DNA from: Micromonospora gifhornensis
GTDB taxonomy: Bacteria > Actinomycetota > Actinomycetes > Mycobacteriales > Micromonosporaceae
Direction of reading: 5' to 3'
Length of the DNA stretch: 64,000 nucleotides
Assembly: GCF_016863515.1 (NCBI RefSeq)
Contig: NZ_BOPA01000016.1
Span: forward strand, 62,001-126,000
This document shows positions 17,103 through 25,404 of the stretch, piece after piece; the stretch's first letter is position 1, and each line of letters opens with the position of its first letter. A program made the translations under genes and the position numbers. The notes under the pieces were generated by a model, which was not told where the DNA came from, ran no database searches, and saw only the letters and a list, made by a program, of their open reading frames with translations.

Positions 17103-18506
17103 TCAGTCGTCGCGGTGGGTCTGCCACCACTGCTGGCCGGCCTCGGGCAGGGTGTCGATCGGGTCGTAGTAGGCGTACCGCTTGCTCAACGCCGCCAGGT
17201 CGGCCGACTCGATGGAGGTGCGGTAGTTCTTGGTCCAGTACGAGATGCCGCGCTCGCGGTCGTACTCGGTGACCATGTGCACCCAGCGCTTGCCGACGAA
17301 CGGCACGTCACAGACGATCCGAGGGGTGGCGTAGCCGGGCAGGTAGCCCATGATGTCGTGCTGGAGCTGCTGGGCGTGCCAGACCGGCACCCGCCAGTGC
17401 TCCGCGTTGGGGATCATGTCGCACATGTAGAAGTAGTACGGCAGGATGCCGGCCTCGCCCTGCAGGCCGAAGCACAGGTCGAGCAGGTCCTTGCTGGTGG
17501 CGTTGACGCCGCGCATGAGCACACCCTGGTTGCGGACGTCGCGTACGCCGACGTCGAGGGCGGTCTGTGCGGCCTTGGCGACAAGTGGGGTGAGCGACTG
17601 GGCGTGGTTGACGTGGGTGTGGATGGCGAGGTTGACGCCGCGGCGGGCGGCGGTGCGGGCCACCCGCTCCAGGCCCTCGACGACGTCGGGTTGCAGCCAG
17701 TGCTGGGGCAGGCCCATGAGGGCCTTGGTGGCGAGTCGGATGTCCCGGATGGTTTCGATCTCCAGCAGGCGCATCAGGTAGGACTCGAGGTTGCGCCAGG
17801 GCACGTTGGCCACGTCGCCACCGGAGACCACCACGTCGCGTACGCCGGGGTGGGCCTTGAGGTAGGTGATGTGCGCGTCGTAGCGGTCGACCGGCTTGAG
17901 GCTGAGTTTGAGCTTGTCGACGGCGGGGGTGGAGTTGCCGACCAGGTCCATGCGGGTGCAGTGGCCGCAGTACTGGGGGCAGGTGGCGAGCAGTTCGGCG
18001 AGGACTTTGGTGGGGTAGCGGTGGGTGAGGCCCTCGGCGACCCACATGTCGTGTTCGTGCAGGGAGTCGCGGCTGGCGTAGGGGTGTGAGGGCCAGTCGG
18101 TGCGGCGGTCGGAGGCGACCGGGATCATGTAGCGCCGGATCGGGTCGGCGAGCAGCGCTTCGGTGCTGGGCGGCGCGAACGGCACCATCGTGTTGATCAT
18201 CTGTGGCGGCACCAGCATGGACATGGTGGCCATGGCGCGTTGGTCGGCTTCCAGGTCGGCGTAGAAGCTCTCGTCGACGGTGTCGCCGAGCACGGTGCGC
18301 AGCTGTTTGACGTTCTTGACGCAGTTGACGCGCTGCCACTGGGCGTTTTCCCACTGGTCGCGGGTGACGTGGCGCCAGCCGGGGAAGCGGGTCCAGTCGG
18401 GTTCGACGAGTGGGGTGCGGCGGTATTCGTAGGGCTGGCCGGTGGTGTTGGCGGGGGCCGGCTGGGCAGCCGGGGTGCTCTGCACCGGCGGGTGGGTCTG
18501 GGTCAC
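17103..18506 (-). CDS. kamA: Lysine 2,3-aminomutase family radical SAM enzyme
   Basis: The protein (467 aa) carries the radical-SAM cluster motif CPQYCGHC at Cys176, Cys180 and Cys183, preceded by the N-terminal helices of the KamA family. GYATPRIVCDVPFVGKRWVH near the C-terminus matches the lysine-binding and PLP region. KamA uses PLP, a 4Fe-4S cluster and SAM to convert L-lysine to beta-lysine, the first step of lysine fermentation-type degradation. The GTG start at 18506 has AGGAGG at 18511-18516. It is divergent from the kdd-kam operon. A glutamate 2,3-aminomutase is the main alternative, less likely next to kamDE. Confidence 0.85.
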   Translation of the reverse strand: MTQTHPPVQSTPAAQPAPANTTGQPYEYRRTPLVEPDWTRFPGWRHVTRDQWENAQWQRVNCVKNVKQLRTVLGDTVDESFYADLEADQRAMATMSMLVPPQMINTMVPFAPPSTEALLADPIRRYMIPVASDRRTDWPSHPYASRDSLHEHDMWVAEGLTHRYPTKVLAELLATCPQYCGHCTRMDLVGNSTPAVDKLKLSLKPVDRYDAHITYLKAHPGVRDVVVSGGDVANVPWRNLESYLMRLLEIETIRDIRLATKALMGLPQHWLQPDVVEGLERVARTAARRGVNLAIHTHVNHAQSLTPLVAKAAQTALDVGVRDVRNQGVLMRGVNATSKDLLDLCFGLQGEAGILPYYFYMCDMIPNAEHWRVPVWHAQQLQHDIMGYLPGYATPRIVCDVPFVGKRWVHMVTEYDRERGISYWTKNYRTSIESADLAALSKRYAYYDPIDTLPEAGQQWWQTHRDD

Positions 18507-18530
18507 GGCCCCTCCTGGTGGTTGATCGAA

Positions 18531-18547
18531 GGTACTGAAGGGTACTG
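18531..18547. repeat. Tandem GGTACTG repeat in the kamA/kdd divergent promoter region
   Basis: GGTACTG occurs at 18531-18537 and 18541-18547, a 10-bp spacing that puts both copies on the same face of the helix. The region 18507-18639 is AT-richer than its surroundings and must hold both divergent promoters. The repeat is a candidate operator for a regulator of lysine degradation. Confidence 0.4.
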
Positions 18548-18639
18548 GAAAATATCCGGTCAAGAAATTAGTCTGCCGTAAGTTTTCCCGCCTCGCGAGC
18601 CTCGGCCGGAGGTTCAGGCGGTCGGACAGGGAGGTCGGC

Positions 18640-19695
18640 GTGACGTCACCGGTGGGTCTGCACCGCGTCGTGGAACCGGCGGGGGTGCTGCCGCAGGCGG
18701 CCTGGCGGCTTGACGCGCGCCCGGAGATCGCGGCGAACGAGGTACGCATCCGGGTGGAGCGGCTGAACCTGGATGCGGCGAGTTTCCGGCAGCTGTTCGA
18801 CAAGCACGGCGGTGATGGTGCTGCGGTCCGCGCCGAGGTTCTGGAGATCATCTCGACGCGGGGGAAGATGCAGAACCCGGTGACCGGGTCGGGTGGCATG
18901 TTGATCGGCACGGTCGAGGAGGCCGGCCGGCGTTCGCCGCTGGGGTTGAAGTCGGGTGAGCGGGTCGCCACGTTGGTGTCGCTGACGTTGACGCCGCTGG
19001 TGGTGACCGACGGCCTGGCCCGCTGGGACGGCCGCAGTGAGCAGGTGCCGTGTGACGGGTGGGCGATCCTGTTCGCCCGGTCGGTCGCGGCGGTGCTGCC
19101 GCAGGATCTGGATCCGCAGTTGTCGCTGGCGGTGCTTGACGTGTGCGGGGCGCCTGCGCTTACCGCGCGGGTGGTGTCGCGGTACGTGGCCGAGCGGGCG
19201 GTGGACGGGCCGCCGGTGACGGTGGCGGTGATCGGTGGCGCGGGTAAGAGTGGCTCGCTGTCGCTGGCGGCGGCGCGGCAGGCGGGGGCGGGTCGTACGG
19301 TCGGGGTGGTGCCGGTGGCGGCGGAGCGTGACGCGCTGACGGCGGCCGGGTTGTGTGATGCGGTGGCGATGGCCGACGCCCGGGATCCGGTGGCGTTGTC
19401 GACGGCGGTGACGTCGGCGTTGGGGGTGCCGGCGGATGTGACGGTGGTCTGCGTGGACGTGCCGGGCTGTGAGCACGGTGCGGTGTTGGCGACGGCCGAC
19501 GGCGGAACAGTGATCTTTTTCTCGATGGCGACGAGTTTCTCGGCGGCGGCGTTGGGGGCCGAGGGCCTGGCCGCGGACGTGACGATGCTGGTCGGCAACG
19601 GGTACGTGCCGGGGCACGCGGAGTTGGCGTTGGGGTTGTTGCGGGCTGATCCCGGGGTGCGGGGGCTGTTCGAGGCTCGGCTGGCGGCAGACTGA
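18640..19695 (+). CDS. kdd: L-erythro-3,5-diaminohexanoate dehydrogenase
   Basis: A 351-aa protein with the Kdd layout. An N-terminal segment (GLHRVVEPAGVLPQAAWRLD) leads into a Rossmann NAD-binding domain with TVAVIGGAGKSGSLSLAAAR. The GGTVIFFSMATSFSAAALGA stretch near residue 290 is typical of the family. It oxidatively deaminates 3,5-diaminohexanoate to 5-amino-3-oxohexanoate. AGGGAGG at 18628-18634 lies 5 bases before the GTG. It begins an operon of six genes joined by short gaps or overlaps, and is the strongest single marker of the lysine pathway here. Confidence 0.85.
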   Translation: MTSPVGLHRVVEPAGVLPQAAWRLDARPEIAANEVRIRVERLNLDAASFRQLFDKHGGDGAAVRAEVLEIISTRGKMQNPVTGSGGMLIGTVEEAGRRSPLGLKSGERVATLVSLTLTPLVVTDGLARWDGRSEQVPCDGWAILFARSVAAVLPQDLDPQLSLAVLDVCGAPALTARVVSRYVAERAVDGPPVTVAVIGGAGKSGSLSLAAARQAGAGRTVGVVPVAAERDALTAAGLCDAVAMADARDPVALSTAVTSALGVPADVTVVCVDVPGCEHGAVLATADGGTVIFFSMATSFSAAALGAEGLAADVTMLVGNGYVPGHAELALGLLRADPGVRGLFEARLAAD

Positions 19696-19699
19696 GGCC

Positions 19700-21271
19700 A
19701 TGACGAACAACCCCTCGACGTTGTACCGCGGTGGCGTGCTGCATTGTCCGGCGGAACCGTCCGCGACGGCATTGTTGGTACGGGATGGGCGGATTGCCTG
19801 GTTGGGTGCTGATGCGGACGCGCCGACCGCCGACCGGGTGGTGGACCTGGCCGGGGCGTTGGTGACGCCGGCGTTCGTGGACGCGCATGTGCATGTCAGC
19901 GACACCGGGCTGGCGTTGTCGGGGCTGGACCTGTCCGGGGTGCGCTCGGCCGGTGAGTTGTTGGACGCGGTGTCGGCGTTCGCGGCGGGGTTGCCTGCGG
20001 ACGCGGTGGTGTTGGGTCACGGGTGGGACGAGTCGACGTGGTCGGTGCCGCAGCCGCCGTCGGCGGTGGAGTTGGGGCGGGCGGCCGGTGGGCGGCGGGT
20101 GTATCTGTCGCAGGCGTCGATTCATTCGGCGTTGGGGTCCTCGGCGTTGCTGGCGGCGTGTCCGCAGGCGGCGGCGGTGTCCGGGTATGACGGGTCGGGT
20201 TGGTTGCGGCTGGACGCGCATCACGTGGTGCGGGCGGCGGCGCGGGCGTCGGTGACGCGGGCGCAGCGGGTGGCGGCGCAGCGGGTGGCGTTGGCGCATG
20301 CGGCGTCGTTGGGGATCGCGGCGGTGCACGAGTGTGGTGGGCCGGAGATCTCCGACGAGGAGGACTTCACCGGCTTGTTGTCGATCTCCGGTGCGGGGGT
20401 GCCGGAGGTGTACGGGTACTGGGGTGAGTTGGGTGGTGCGGCGCGGGCGCGGGAGTTGGGTGCGGTGGGGGCCGGTGGGGATCTGTTCGCGGACGGGGCG
20501 CTGGGGTCGCGTACGGCGTTTCTGTCGCAGGCGTACGTCGACGGTGACGGGTGTGGTCACGGGTATCTGAGTGCGGAGCAGGTGCGTGATCACCTGTTGG
20601 ACTGTGCGGCGCACGGGATGCAGGGCGGCTTCCATGCGATCGGCGATGCGGCGATCTCGACTGTGGTGGCGGGGTTCGCGGCGGCGGCGCAGCGGCTGGG
20701 TACGGATCGGGTGCGGGCGGCGCGGCATCGGGTGGAGCACGCGGAGGTGATGGATCGGCGGTTGATCGCCGCTTTCGTGGAGTACGGGGTGGTGGCGTCG
20801 ATGCAGCCGGCGTTCGACCGGTTGTGGGGTGGTGCGGGTCGGATGTACGAGGCGCGGTTGGGGTTGGAGCGGTCGTTGGCGTCGAATCCGATGGGGGCGA
20901 TGCACGGGGTGGGGGTGACGTTGGCGTTCGGTTCGGATTCGCCTGTGACGCCGTTGGATCCGTGGGGTTCGGTGCGGGCGGCGGCGGCTCATCACAGTCC
21001 GGTGCAGCGGATGACGGTGCGGGCGGCGTTCGCGGCGCACACCCGGGGTGGCTGGCGGGCGGTGCACATGGACAGCGAGGGGGTGTTGGCGTTGGGGGCG
21101 CCGGCGACGTTCGCGGTGTGGTCGACGCCGGCGGGGGTGCAGCGGGGTCTGCCGGTGTTGCAGGCCGAGGATCCGGAGTTGCGGGGGGAGCAGGATCCGA
21201 CGCCGTTGCCGGTGTGTCGGGCGACGGTGTTGCGTGGTGACGTGATCTATCAGGGGGAAGGGCTTTCGTGA
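19700..21271 (+). CDS. Amidohydrolase (YtcJ/AepA-like) inside the lysine operon
   Basis: A 523-aa metal-dependent hydrolase of the amidohydrolase_3 type. VTPAFVDAHVHV supplies the first His-x-His, GGFHAIGDAAI and RVEHAEVMD supply later metal-binding His residues, and FGSDSPVTPLDPW supplies the final Asp. The start lies 4 bases after the kdd stop and its own stop overlaps kamD (GTGA), so it is co-expressed with the pathway. No amidohydrolase step exists in the described lysine pathway. It occupies a place where the keto-acid cleavage enzyme might be expected, but it is a different fold, so its role is open (see findings). Confidence 0.8.
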   Translation: MTNNPSTLYRGGVLHCPAEPSATALLVRDGRIAWLGADADAPTADRVVDLAGALVTPAFVDAHVHVSDTGLALSGLDLSGVRSAGELLDAVSAFAAGLPADAVVLGHGWDESTWSVPQPPSAVELGRAAGGRRVYLSQASIHSALGSSALLAACPQAAAVSGYDGSGWLRLDAHHVVRAAARASVTRAQRVAAQRVALAHAASLGIAAVHECGGPEISDEEDFTGLLSISGAGVPEVYGYWGELGGAARARELGAVGAGGDLFADGALGSRTAFLSQAYVDGDGCGHGYLSAEQVRDHLLDCAAHGMQGGFHAIGDAAISTVVAGFAAAAQRLGTDRVRAARHRVEHAEVMDRRLIAAFVEYGVVASMQPAFDRLWGGAGRMYEARLGLERSLASNPMGAMHGVGVTLAFGSDSPVTPLDPWGSVRAAAAHHSPVQRMTVRAAFAAHTRGGWRAVHMDSEGVLALGAPATFAVWSTPAGVQRGLPVLQAEDPELRGEQDPTPLPVCRATVLRGDVIYQGEGLS

Positions 21272-22827
21272 CGGGCAAGCTTGATCTGGATCCGGTGCTG
21301 GTGGCGCGGGCGCGGGAGTTGGCGCGTCGGGCGGGGCGTCCGGTGGTGGAGTTGGCGCGTAGCCACACCACGGTGTCGGTGGAGCGGGCCGTGTTGCGGT
21401 TGGCGGGGGTCACCGGCGCGGATCCGGATGGCATTCCGTGGGTGAATCGGCTGGTGGATGCCGTGGTGGCGGATGTGGGGTTGGGGCACGGGGTGGCGGT
21501 GCCGGTGTTCGATGCGCTGACGCGGGAGCAGATCACCGATGTGACGTTGTTGGCGCAGAAGGCGGCGGCGGGGTCGGTGCGGTTCGAGGTGCCGTCGGGA
21601 AAGGCGGCGACGGCGGCGCGGCGGGCGGCGCGTAGGGCGGTGGGTGCGGGGGTTCGGCGCATCGATCGGCGGCGGGCGGAGCGGGAGCGCCTGGTGCGGC
21701 GGTTCGGGGATCCGGCGCGGCGGCCGTGGATCTATCTGATCGTGGCGACGGGGGACATCTACGAGGACATTCCGCAGGCGCAGGCGGCGGCGCGGGCCGG
21801 GGCGGATGTGATCGCGGTGATCCGGTCGACGGGGCAGTCGTTGTTGGACTATGTGCCGGAGGGGGCGACGCGGGAGGGGTTCGCGGGCACGTACGCGACG
21901 CAGGAGAATTTCCGGTTGATGCGGGCGGCGTTGGATTCGTCGTCGAAGGAGTTGGGCCGCTATGTGCGGTTGACGAATTACGCGTCGGGGTTGTGTATGC
22001 CGGAGATGGCGACGTTGGCGGGTCTTGAGCGGTTGGACATGATGCTCAACGATTCGATGTACGGGATTTTGTTCCGGGACATCAATCCGATTCGGACGTT
22101 TGTGGATCAGCGTTTTTCGCGGCAGGTGCATGCGCGGGCGGGGATCATCATCAACACCGGTGAGGACAACTATCTGACCACTGCGGATGCGGTCGACGAG
22201 GCGCACACGGTGACGGTGTCGCAGTTGTTGAACGAGTATTTCGCGCATGAGGCGGGGTTGGCGGACTGGCAGTTGGGGTTGGGGCACGCGTTCGAGATCA
22301 ATCCTGATGTGCCGGAGTCGTTGCGGTTGGAGTTGGCGCACGCGTTGTTGGCGCGGGAGTTGTTTCCGGATGCGCCGTTGAAGTGGATGCCGCCGACGAA
22401 GCACATGACCGGTGACGTGTTCCGGGGGAATCTGCTCGACGGGTTCTTCAATCTGGTGGGCACGATGACGGGGCAGGGCATTCTGCTGGTGGGGATGATG
22501 ACCGAGGCGGTGGTGACGCCGTGGTTGTCGGATCGGGACATCGCGTTGCAGAACGTGCGGTACGTGCTGGGGGCGGCCGGCGGGTTGCATGAGGATTTCG
22601 TGCCGGCGTCGGGCGGGTTCATCCAGCAGCGGGCGCACCGCGTGCTCGGTGAGGCGGTGGAGCTGTTGGAGCGGATCGGGGATCAGTCGTTGTTGACGGC
22701 GATCGCGGAGGGCACGTTCGGGATCATGAAGCGGCCGGCGGATCGGGGGAAGGGTCTGGACGGGGTGGCCCGGCACGAGGCGGACTACTACAACCCGGCC
22801 ACGGAGATCCTGGAGCAGTCGGCATGA
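21268..22827 (+). CDS. kamD: Lysine 5,6-aminomutase alpha subunit
   Basis: The protein (519 aa) is the normal length for the AdoCbl/PLP aminomutase large subunit. Recognisable segments are WIYLIVATGDIYEDIPQAQA, DVIAVIRSTGQSLLDYVPEG, GTYATQENFRLMR, LNDSMYGILFRDINPIRTF and LKWMPPTKHMTGDVF. With KamE it moves the terminal amino group of beta-lysine (or D-lysine) from C6 to C5. The GTG start overlaps the amidohydrolase stop and follows a GGGGGAAGG ribosome site. Its TGA overlaps the first of three possible kamE starts. Confidence 0.92.
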   Translation: MTGKLDLDPVLVARARELARRAGRPVVELARSHTTVSVERAVLRLAGVTGADPDGIPWVNRLVDAVVADVGLGHGVAVPVFDALTREQITDVTLLAQKAAAGSVRFEVPSGKAATAARRAARRAVGAGVRRIDRRRAERERLVRRFGDPARRPWIYLIVATGDIYEDIPQAQAAARAGADVIAVIRSTGQSLLDYVPEGATREGFAGTYATQENFRLMRAALDSSSKELGRYVRLTNYASGLCMPEMATLAGLERLDMMLNDSMYGILFRDINPIRTFVDQRFSRQVHARAGIIINTGEDNYLTTADAVDEAHTVTVSQLLNEYFAHEAGLADWQLGLGHAFEINPDVPESLRLELAHALLARELFPDAPLKWMPPTKHMTGDVFRGNLLDGFFNLVGTMTGQGILLVGMMTEAVVTPWLSDRDIALQNVRYVLGAAGGLHEDFVPASGGFIQQRAHRVLGEAVELLERIGDQSLLTAIAEGTFGIMKRPADRGKGLDGVARHEADYYNPATEILEQSA

Positions 22828-22928
22828 GTGAACGCACCGAGCGCAGCGAGGGCCGTGAAGGCATGCCCAGCCGGCACAGCATGAGTGAACCCACCGAGCG
22901 CAGCGAGGGCCGTGCGGGCCGGCACGGC
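22824..22928 (+). repeat. 57-bp-period direct repeat at the kamD-kamE junction
   Basis: A 34-base unit beginning ATGAGTGAAC is present at 22824-22857 and again at 22881-22914 with a single base difference, 57 bp apart. The third ATGAGTGA at 22929 begins the ordinary kamE sequence. Each copy brings its own start codon, and GGCATG or GGCAC lies near the unit ends. It looks like a mobile or slippage-amplified junction element that stayed in frame. Confidence 0.8.
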
Positions 22929-23684
22929 ATGAGTGAGAAGACGGTGGTGCGGCCGTACGGGGACACCACTGGTGACGGCATGGTGCAGGTGTCGTTCACG
23001 TTGCCGGTGCCGCATGACAAGCGGGCCGAGGGCGCGGCGGTGCAGTTGGCCAACAAGATGGGCATGGATCCGGCGATGCTGGTGCACGCCAAGCCGATCG
23101 GTGACGGGTTCACGTTCTTCGTGGTGTACGGGCGGGTGAACCATCTGGTGGACCTGGCGAAGGTGCAGGTGGTGGAGCGCGATTTTCCGCTGCTGAGCGC
23201 CAAGGAGGTCAACGCGGTGGTGAAGCGGCGGTTGCGTCGCAAGTTGTCGGTGGTGGGGGCGTGCATCGGTACGGACGCGCACACGGTGGGCATCGACGCG
23301 ATTCTCAACGTCAAGGGCATTGCCGGTGAGAAGGGCCTGGAGTACTACCGGGAGTTGAAGGTGACGAACCTGGGTGCGCAGGTGAGTGTGCCGGAGCTGG
23401 TCGAGGCGGCCCGGCGGGAGCGTGCCGACGCGGTGCTGGTGTCGCAGGTGGTGACGCAGCGCGATGCGCATCTGCACAACACGCGGGAGATGTCGGCGGC
23501 GTTCCGGGAGGCGATGCCGGCGGGGCGGCGGCCGTTGCTGATCGTCGGTGGGCCGCGGTTCGACGAGTCGATGGCGGCCGAGCTGGGGGTGGATCGGATC
23601 TTCGGTCGGGGGACGACGCCGGGTGAGGTGGCCAGTTACCTGGTCCATGCGTTGCTCACGGACACGAACAAGAGGGTGAAGTGA
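22824..23684 (+). CDS. kamE: Lysine 5,6-aminomutase beta subunit, with repeated N-terminal extension
   Basis: The cobalamin-binding signature DAHTVG is present, and a lysine follows its histidine by 11 residues (His153 and Lys164 in this numbering), the spacing of the cobalamin-ligating His and PLP-binding Lys in the family. The C-terminal Rossmann B12-binding domain includes ADAVLVSQVVTQRDAH and LLIVGGPRF. Three in-frame ATGs exist: 22824 (overlaps kamD as ATGA, with GGAG upstream), 22881 and 22929. The first 35 residues are a direct repeat (MSERTERSEG and MSEPTERSEG) not expected in the family; the third ATG gives the usual protein length. I report the longest form because the coupling signal is there. 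Confidence 0.88.
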   Translation: MSERTERSEGREGMPSRHSMSEPTERSEGRAGRHGMSEKTVVRPYGDTTGDGMVQVSFTLPVPHDKRAEGAAVQLANKMGMDPAMLVHAKPIGDGFTFFVVYGRVNHLVDLAKVQVVERDFPLLSAKEVNAVVKRRLRRKLSVVGACIGTDAHTVGIDAILNVKGIAGEKGLEYYRELKVTNLGAQVSVPELVEAARRERADAVLVSQVVTQRDAHLHNTREMSAAFREAMPAGRRPLLIVGGPRFDESMAAELGVDRIFGRGTTPGEVASYLVHALLTDTNKRVK

Positions 23685-24076
23685 TGTCTGATTCGCGGGT
23701 CGGGTTGTCGGTGACGCACCGGCGGTACGTGCCGTATTCGCACGCCCACTATGCCGGTGATCTGGTCGACGGGGCGTACGCGTTGGGGTTGTTCGGTGAT
23801 GTGGCCACGGAGGTGTGTATCCGCACCGACGGGGACGAGGGGTTGTTCGCGTCCTATTCGGATGTGCAGTTCCGGGCGCCGATCCGGGCGGGGGACGTGC
23901 TGGAGGTGGTGGCGACGGTGACGCGGGTCGGTACCCGTAGCCGGACCCTCGATTTCGAGGCGCGGGTGGTGTGTCGGGGGCGGCCTGATCGGGGTGGGTC
24001 GGCGGCGGAGGTGTTGGCGGAGCCGGTGGTGGTGGTGACGGCGACCGGCACGGTGGTCGTTCCGCCGGTGGCGTGA
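23684..24076 (+). CDS. kal: 3-aminobutyryl-CoA ammonia lyase (hotdog fold)
   Basis: A 130-aa single hotdog-domain protein; THRRYVPYSHAHYAGDLVDG and the helix DGAYALGLFGDVATEV match the Kal group within the thioesterase-like fold, and FASYSDVQFRAPIRAGDVLEV is the core hotdog strand pair. It would release ammonia from 3-aminobutyryl-CoA to give crotonyl-CoA, the last pathway-specific step. I use the ATG at 23684, with GAGGG upstream; a GTG at 23681 overlapping the kamE stop is equally possible. Assignment rests on fold plus operon context. Confidence 0.75.
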   Translation: MSDSRVGLSVTHRRYVPYSHAHYAGDLVDGAYALGLFGDVATEVCIRTDGDEGLFASYSDVQFRAPIRAGDVLEVVATVTRVGTRSRTLDFEARVVCRGRPDRGGSAAEVLAEPVVVVTATGTVVVPPVA

Positions 24077-25404
24077 GGGTCGCGGTCTGCGCCGACGTCG
24101 GTTCGACGTTCACCAAGGTGCTTGTGGTGGATCTCGACGGCGGTGGGTTGGTGGCGTCGGCGTCGGCGCGTACGTCGGTGGACACGGATGTGCTGCACGG
24201 CCTGGAGGCGGCGGTCGGGTCGGCGTTGACGGGCCTGGGGGCGCGGGATGTGCCGTGGTTTGTGTGTTCGTCGGCGGGGGGTGGGTTGCGGCTGGCGGTG
24301 GTGGGTTACGAGCCGCTGGTGACGGCGCAGGCGGGTCGGCGGGTCGGGTTGTCGGCGGGCGCGAACGTGGTGCATGTGGCCGCCGGGCGGCTCGGTCGTG
24401 GTGAGTTGACGGCGTTGCGGGCGGCCCGCGCGGATGTGGTGCTGCTGGTCGGTGGCACTGACGGTGGGGATGCCGAGACGTTGCTGCACAACGCGACCCG
24501 GCTGGCACGGGCCCGGTTCCGGGTGCCGGTGGTGGTGGCGGGCAACGCGGATGTCCGGGACGAGGTGCAGGGGTTGTTGGCGGCGGCGGGGGTGCCGGTG
24601 ACGGTGGCCGACAACGTGTTGCCGCGGATCGGGGTGTTGGCGCCGGCCTCGGCGCGGGAGGCGATCCGGCAGGTGTTCCTGCGGCATGTCATCGGTGGTA
24701 AGCGGTTGTCGCGGGGGCGTCGGTTCGCCGGCCTGGTGCGGGCGGCGACTCCGGATGCGGTGTTGACCGGGGTGGAGGCGTTGGCCGAGGTGGCCGGTGG
24801 TGATCTGGTGGTGGTGGATGTGGGTGGCGCGACCACGGATGTGTATTCGGTGTTGACGCCGGACGAGCGGGCCAGTGGGCCGGGTCGGGAGGTGGCGGGG
24901 TCGTTGTGGCGGGCCCGCACGGTCGAGGGTGATCTGGGGATGCGGTGGAGTGCGCCGGGGGTGGTGCGGGCCGCGGTCGAGGAACGGCTGGTGGGGCAGG
25001 CCGAGCGGGACGAGTTGGCGTCGGCGGCGGCGCGGCGGGCCGCCGATGCGGGGTTTCTGCCGGCCGATGCGGCGGGGCGGGCGGTGGATGCGCGGATCGC
25101 GGCGTTGGCGGCGACGGTGGCGGTGCGTCGGCATGCCCGTGGGGTCGGTACGGGGGAGCGGTCGGGGCGGGATCTGCGGGATGTGCGGCTGCTGGTCGGG
25201 TCGGGTGGGGTGTTGCGCCACGCCCGGGACAACGAGGCGGGCGGTGTGCTGGACGCGGTGTTGACCGATCATGCCGGTGGGTGGGCGGTGCCGCGGGCGG
25301 CGCGGCCGGTGGTCGATGTGGACTACGTGTTGGCGGCGGCGGGTCTGCTGGTGGGGGAGTATCCGGTGGCGGCGCGGGGGTTGCTGCGGTCGCTGCTCGG
25401 TTGA
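24073..25404 (+). CDS. MutL/GlmL-like ASKHA ATPase, likely aminomutase reactivation partner
   Basis: A 443-aa protein of the glutamate mutase L family. It begins with an actin-like phosphate loop (VCADVGSTFTKVLVVDLDG) and has a second, DLVVVDVGGATTDVYSVL, around residue 255. The family is tied to cobalamin-dependent mutases, and clostridial kam clusters carry a similar protein. It is thought to act in maintaining or reactivating the B12 enzyme, but this is not firmly shown. The GTG start overlaps the kal stop. It is the last gene of the operon, with no hairpin directly after its stop. Confidence 0.8.
   Translation: MRVAVCADVGSTFTKVLVVDLDGGGLVASASARTSVDTDVLHGLEAAVGSALTGLGARDVPWFVCSSAGGGLRLAVVGYEPLVTAQAGRRVGLSAGANVVHVAAGRLGRGELTALRAARADVVLLVGGTDGGDAETLLHNATRLARARFRVPVVVAGNADVRDEVQGLLAAAGVPVTVADNVLPRIGVLAPASAREAIRQVFLRHVIGGKRLSRGRRFAGLVRAATPDAVLTGVEALAEVAGGDLVVVDVGGATTDVYSVLTPDERASGPGREVAGSLWRARTVEGDLGMRWSAPGVVRAAVEERLVGQAERDELASAAARRAADAGFLPADAAGRAVDARIAALAATVAVRRHARGVGTGERSGRDLRDVRLLVGSGGVLRHARDNEAGGVLDAVLTDHAGGWAVPRAARPVVDVDYVLAAAGLLVGEYPVAARGLLRSLLG

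Noticed and set aside
18507..18639. Cobalamin riboswitch before the AdoCbl-dependent kam operon.
   Set aside because: The gap is only 133 bases, shorter than a full cobalamin aptamer, and I could not find the conserved B12-box and GGTGxxA core.
17103..25404. A streptothricin- or viomycin-type beta-lysine biosynthesis cluster, because of kamA.
   Set aside because: No peptide synthetase or related genes are present, and kdd, kamDE and kal are catabolic.
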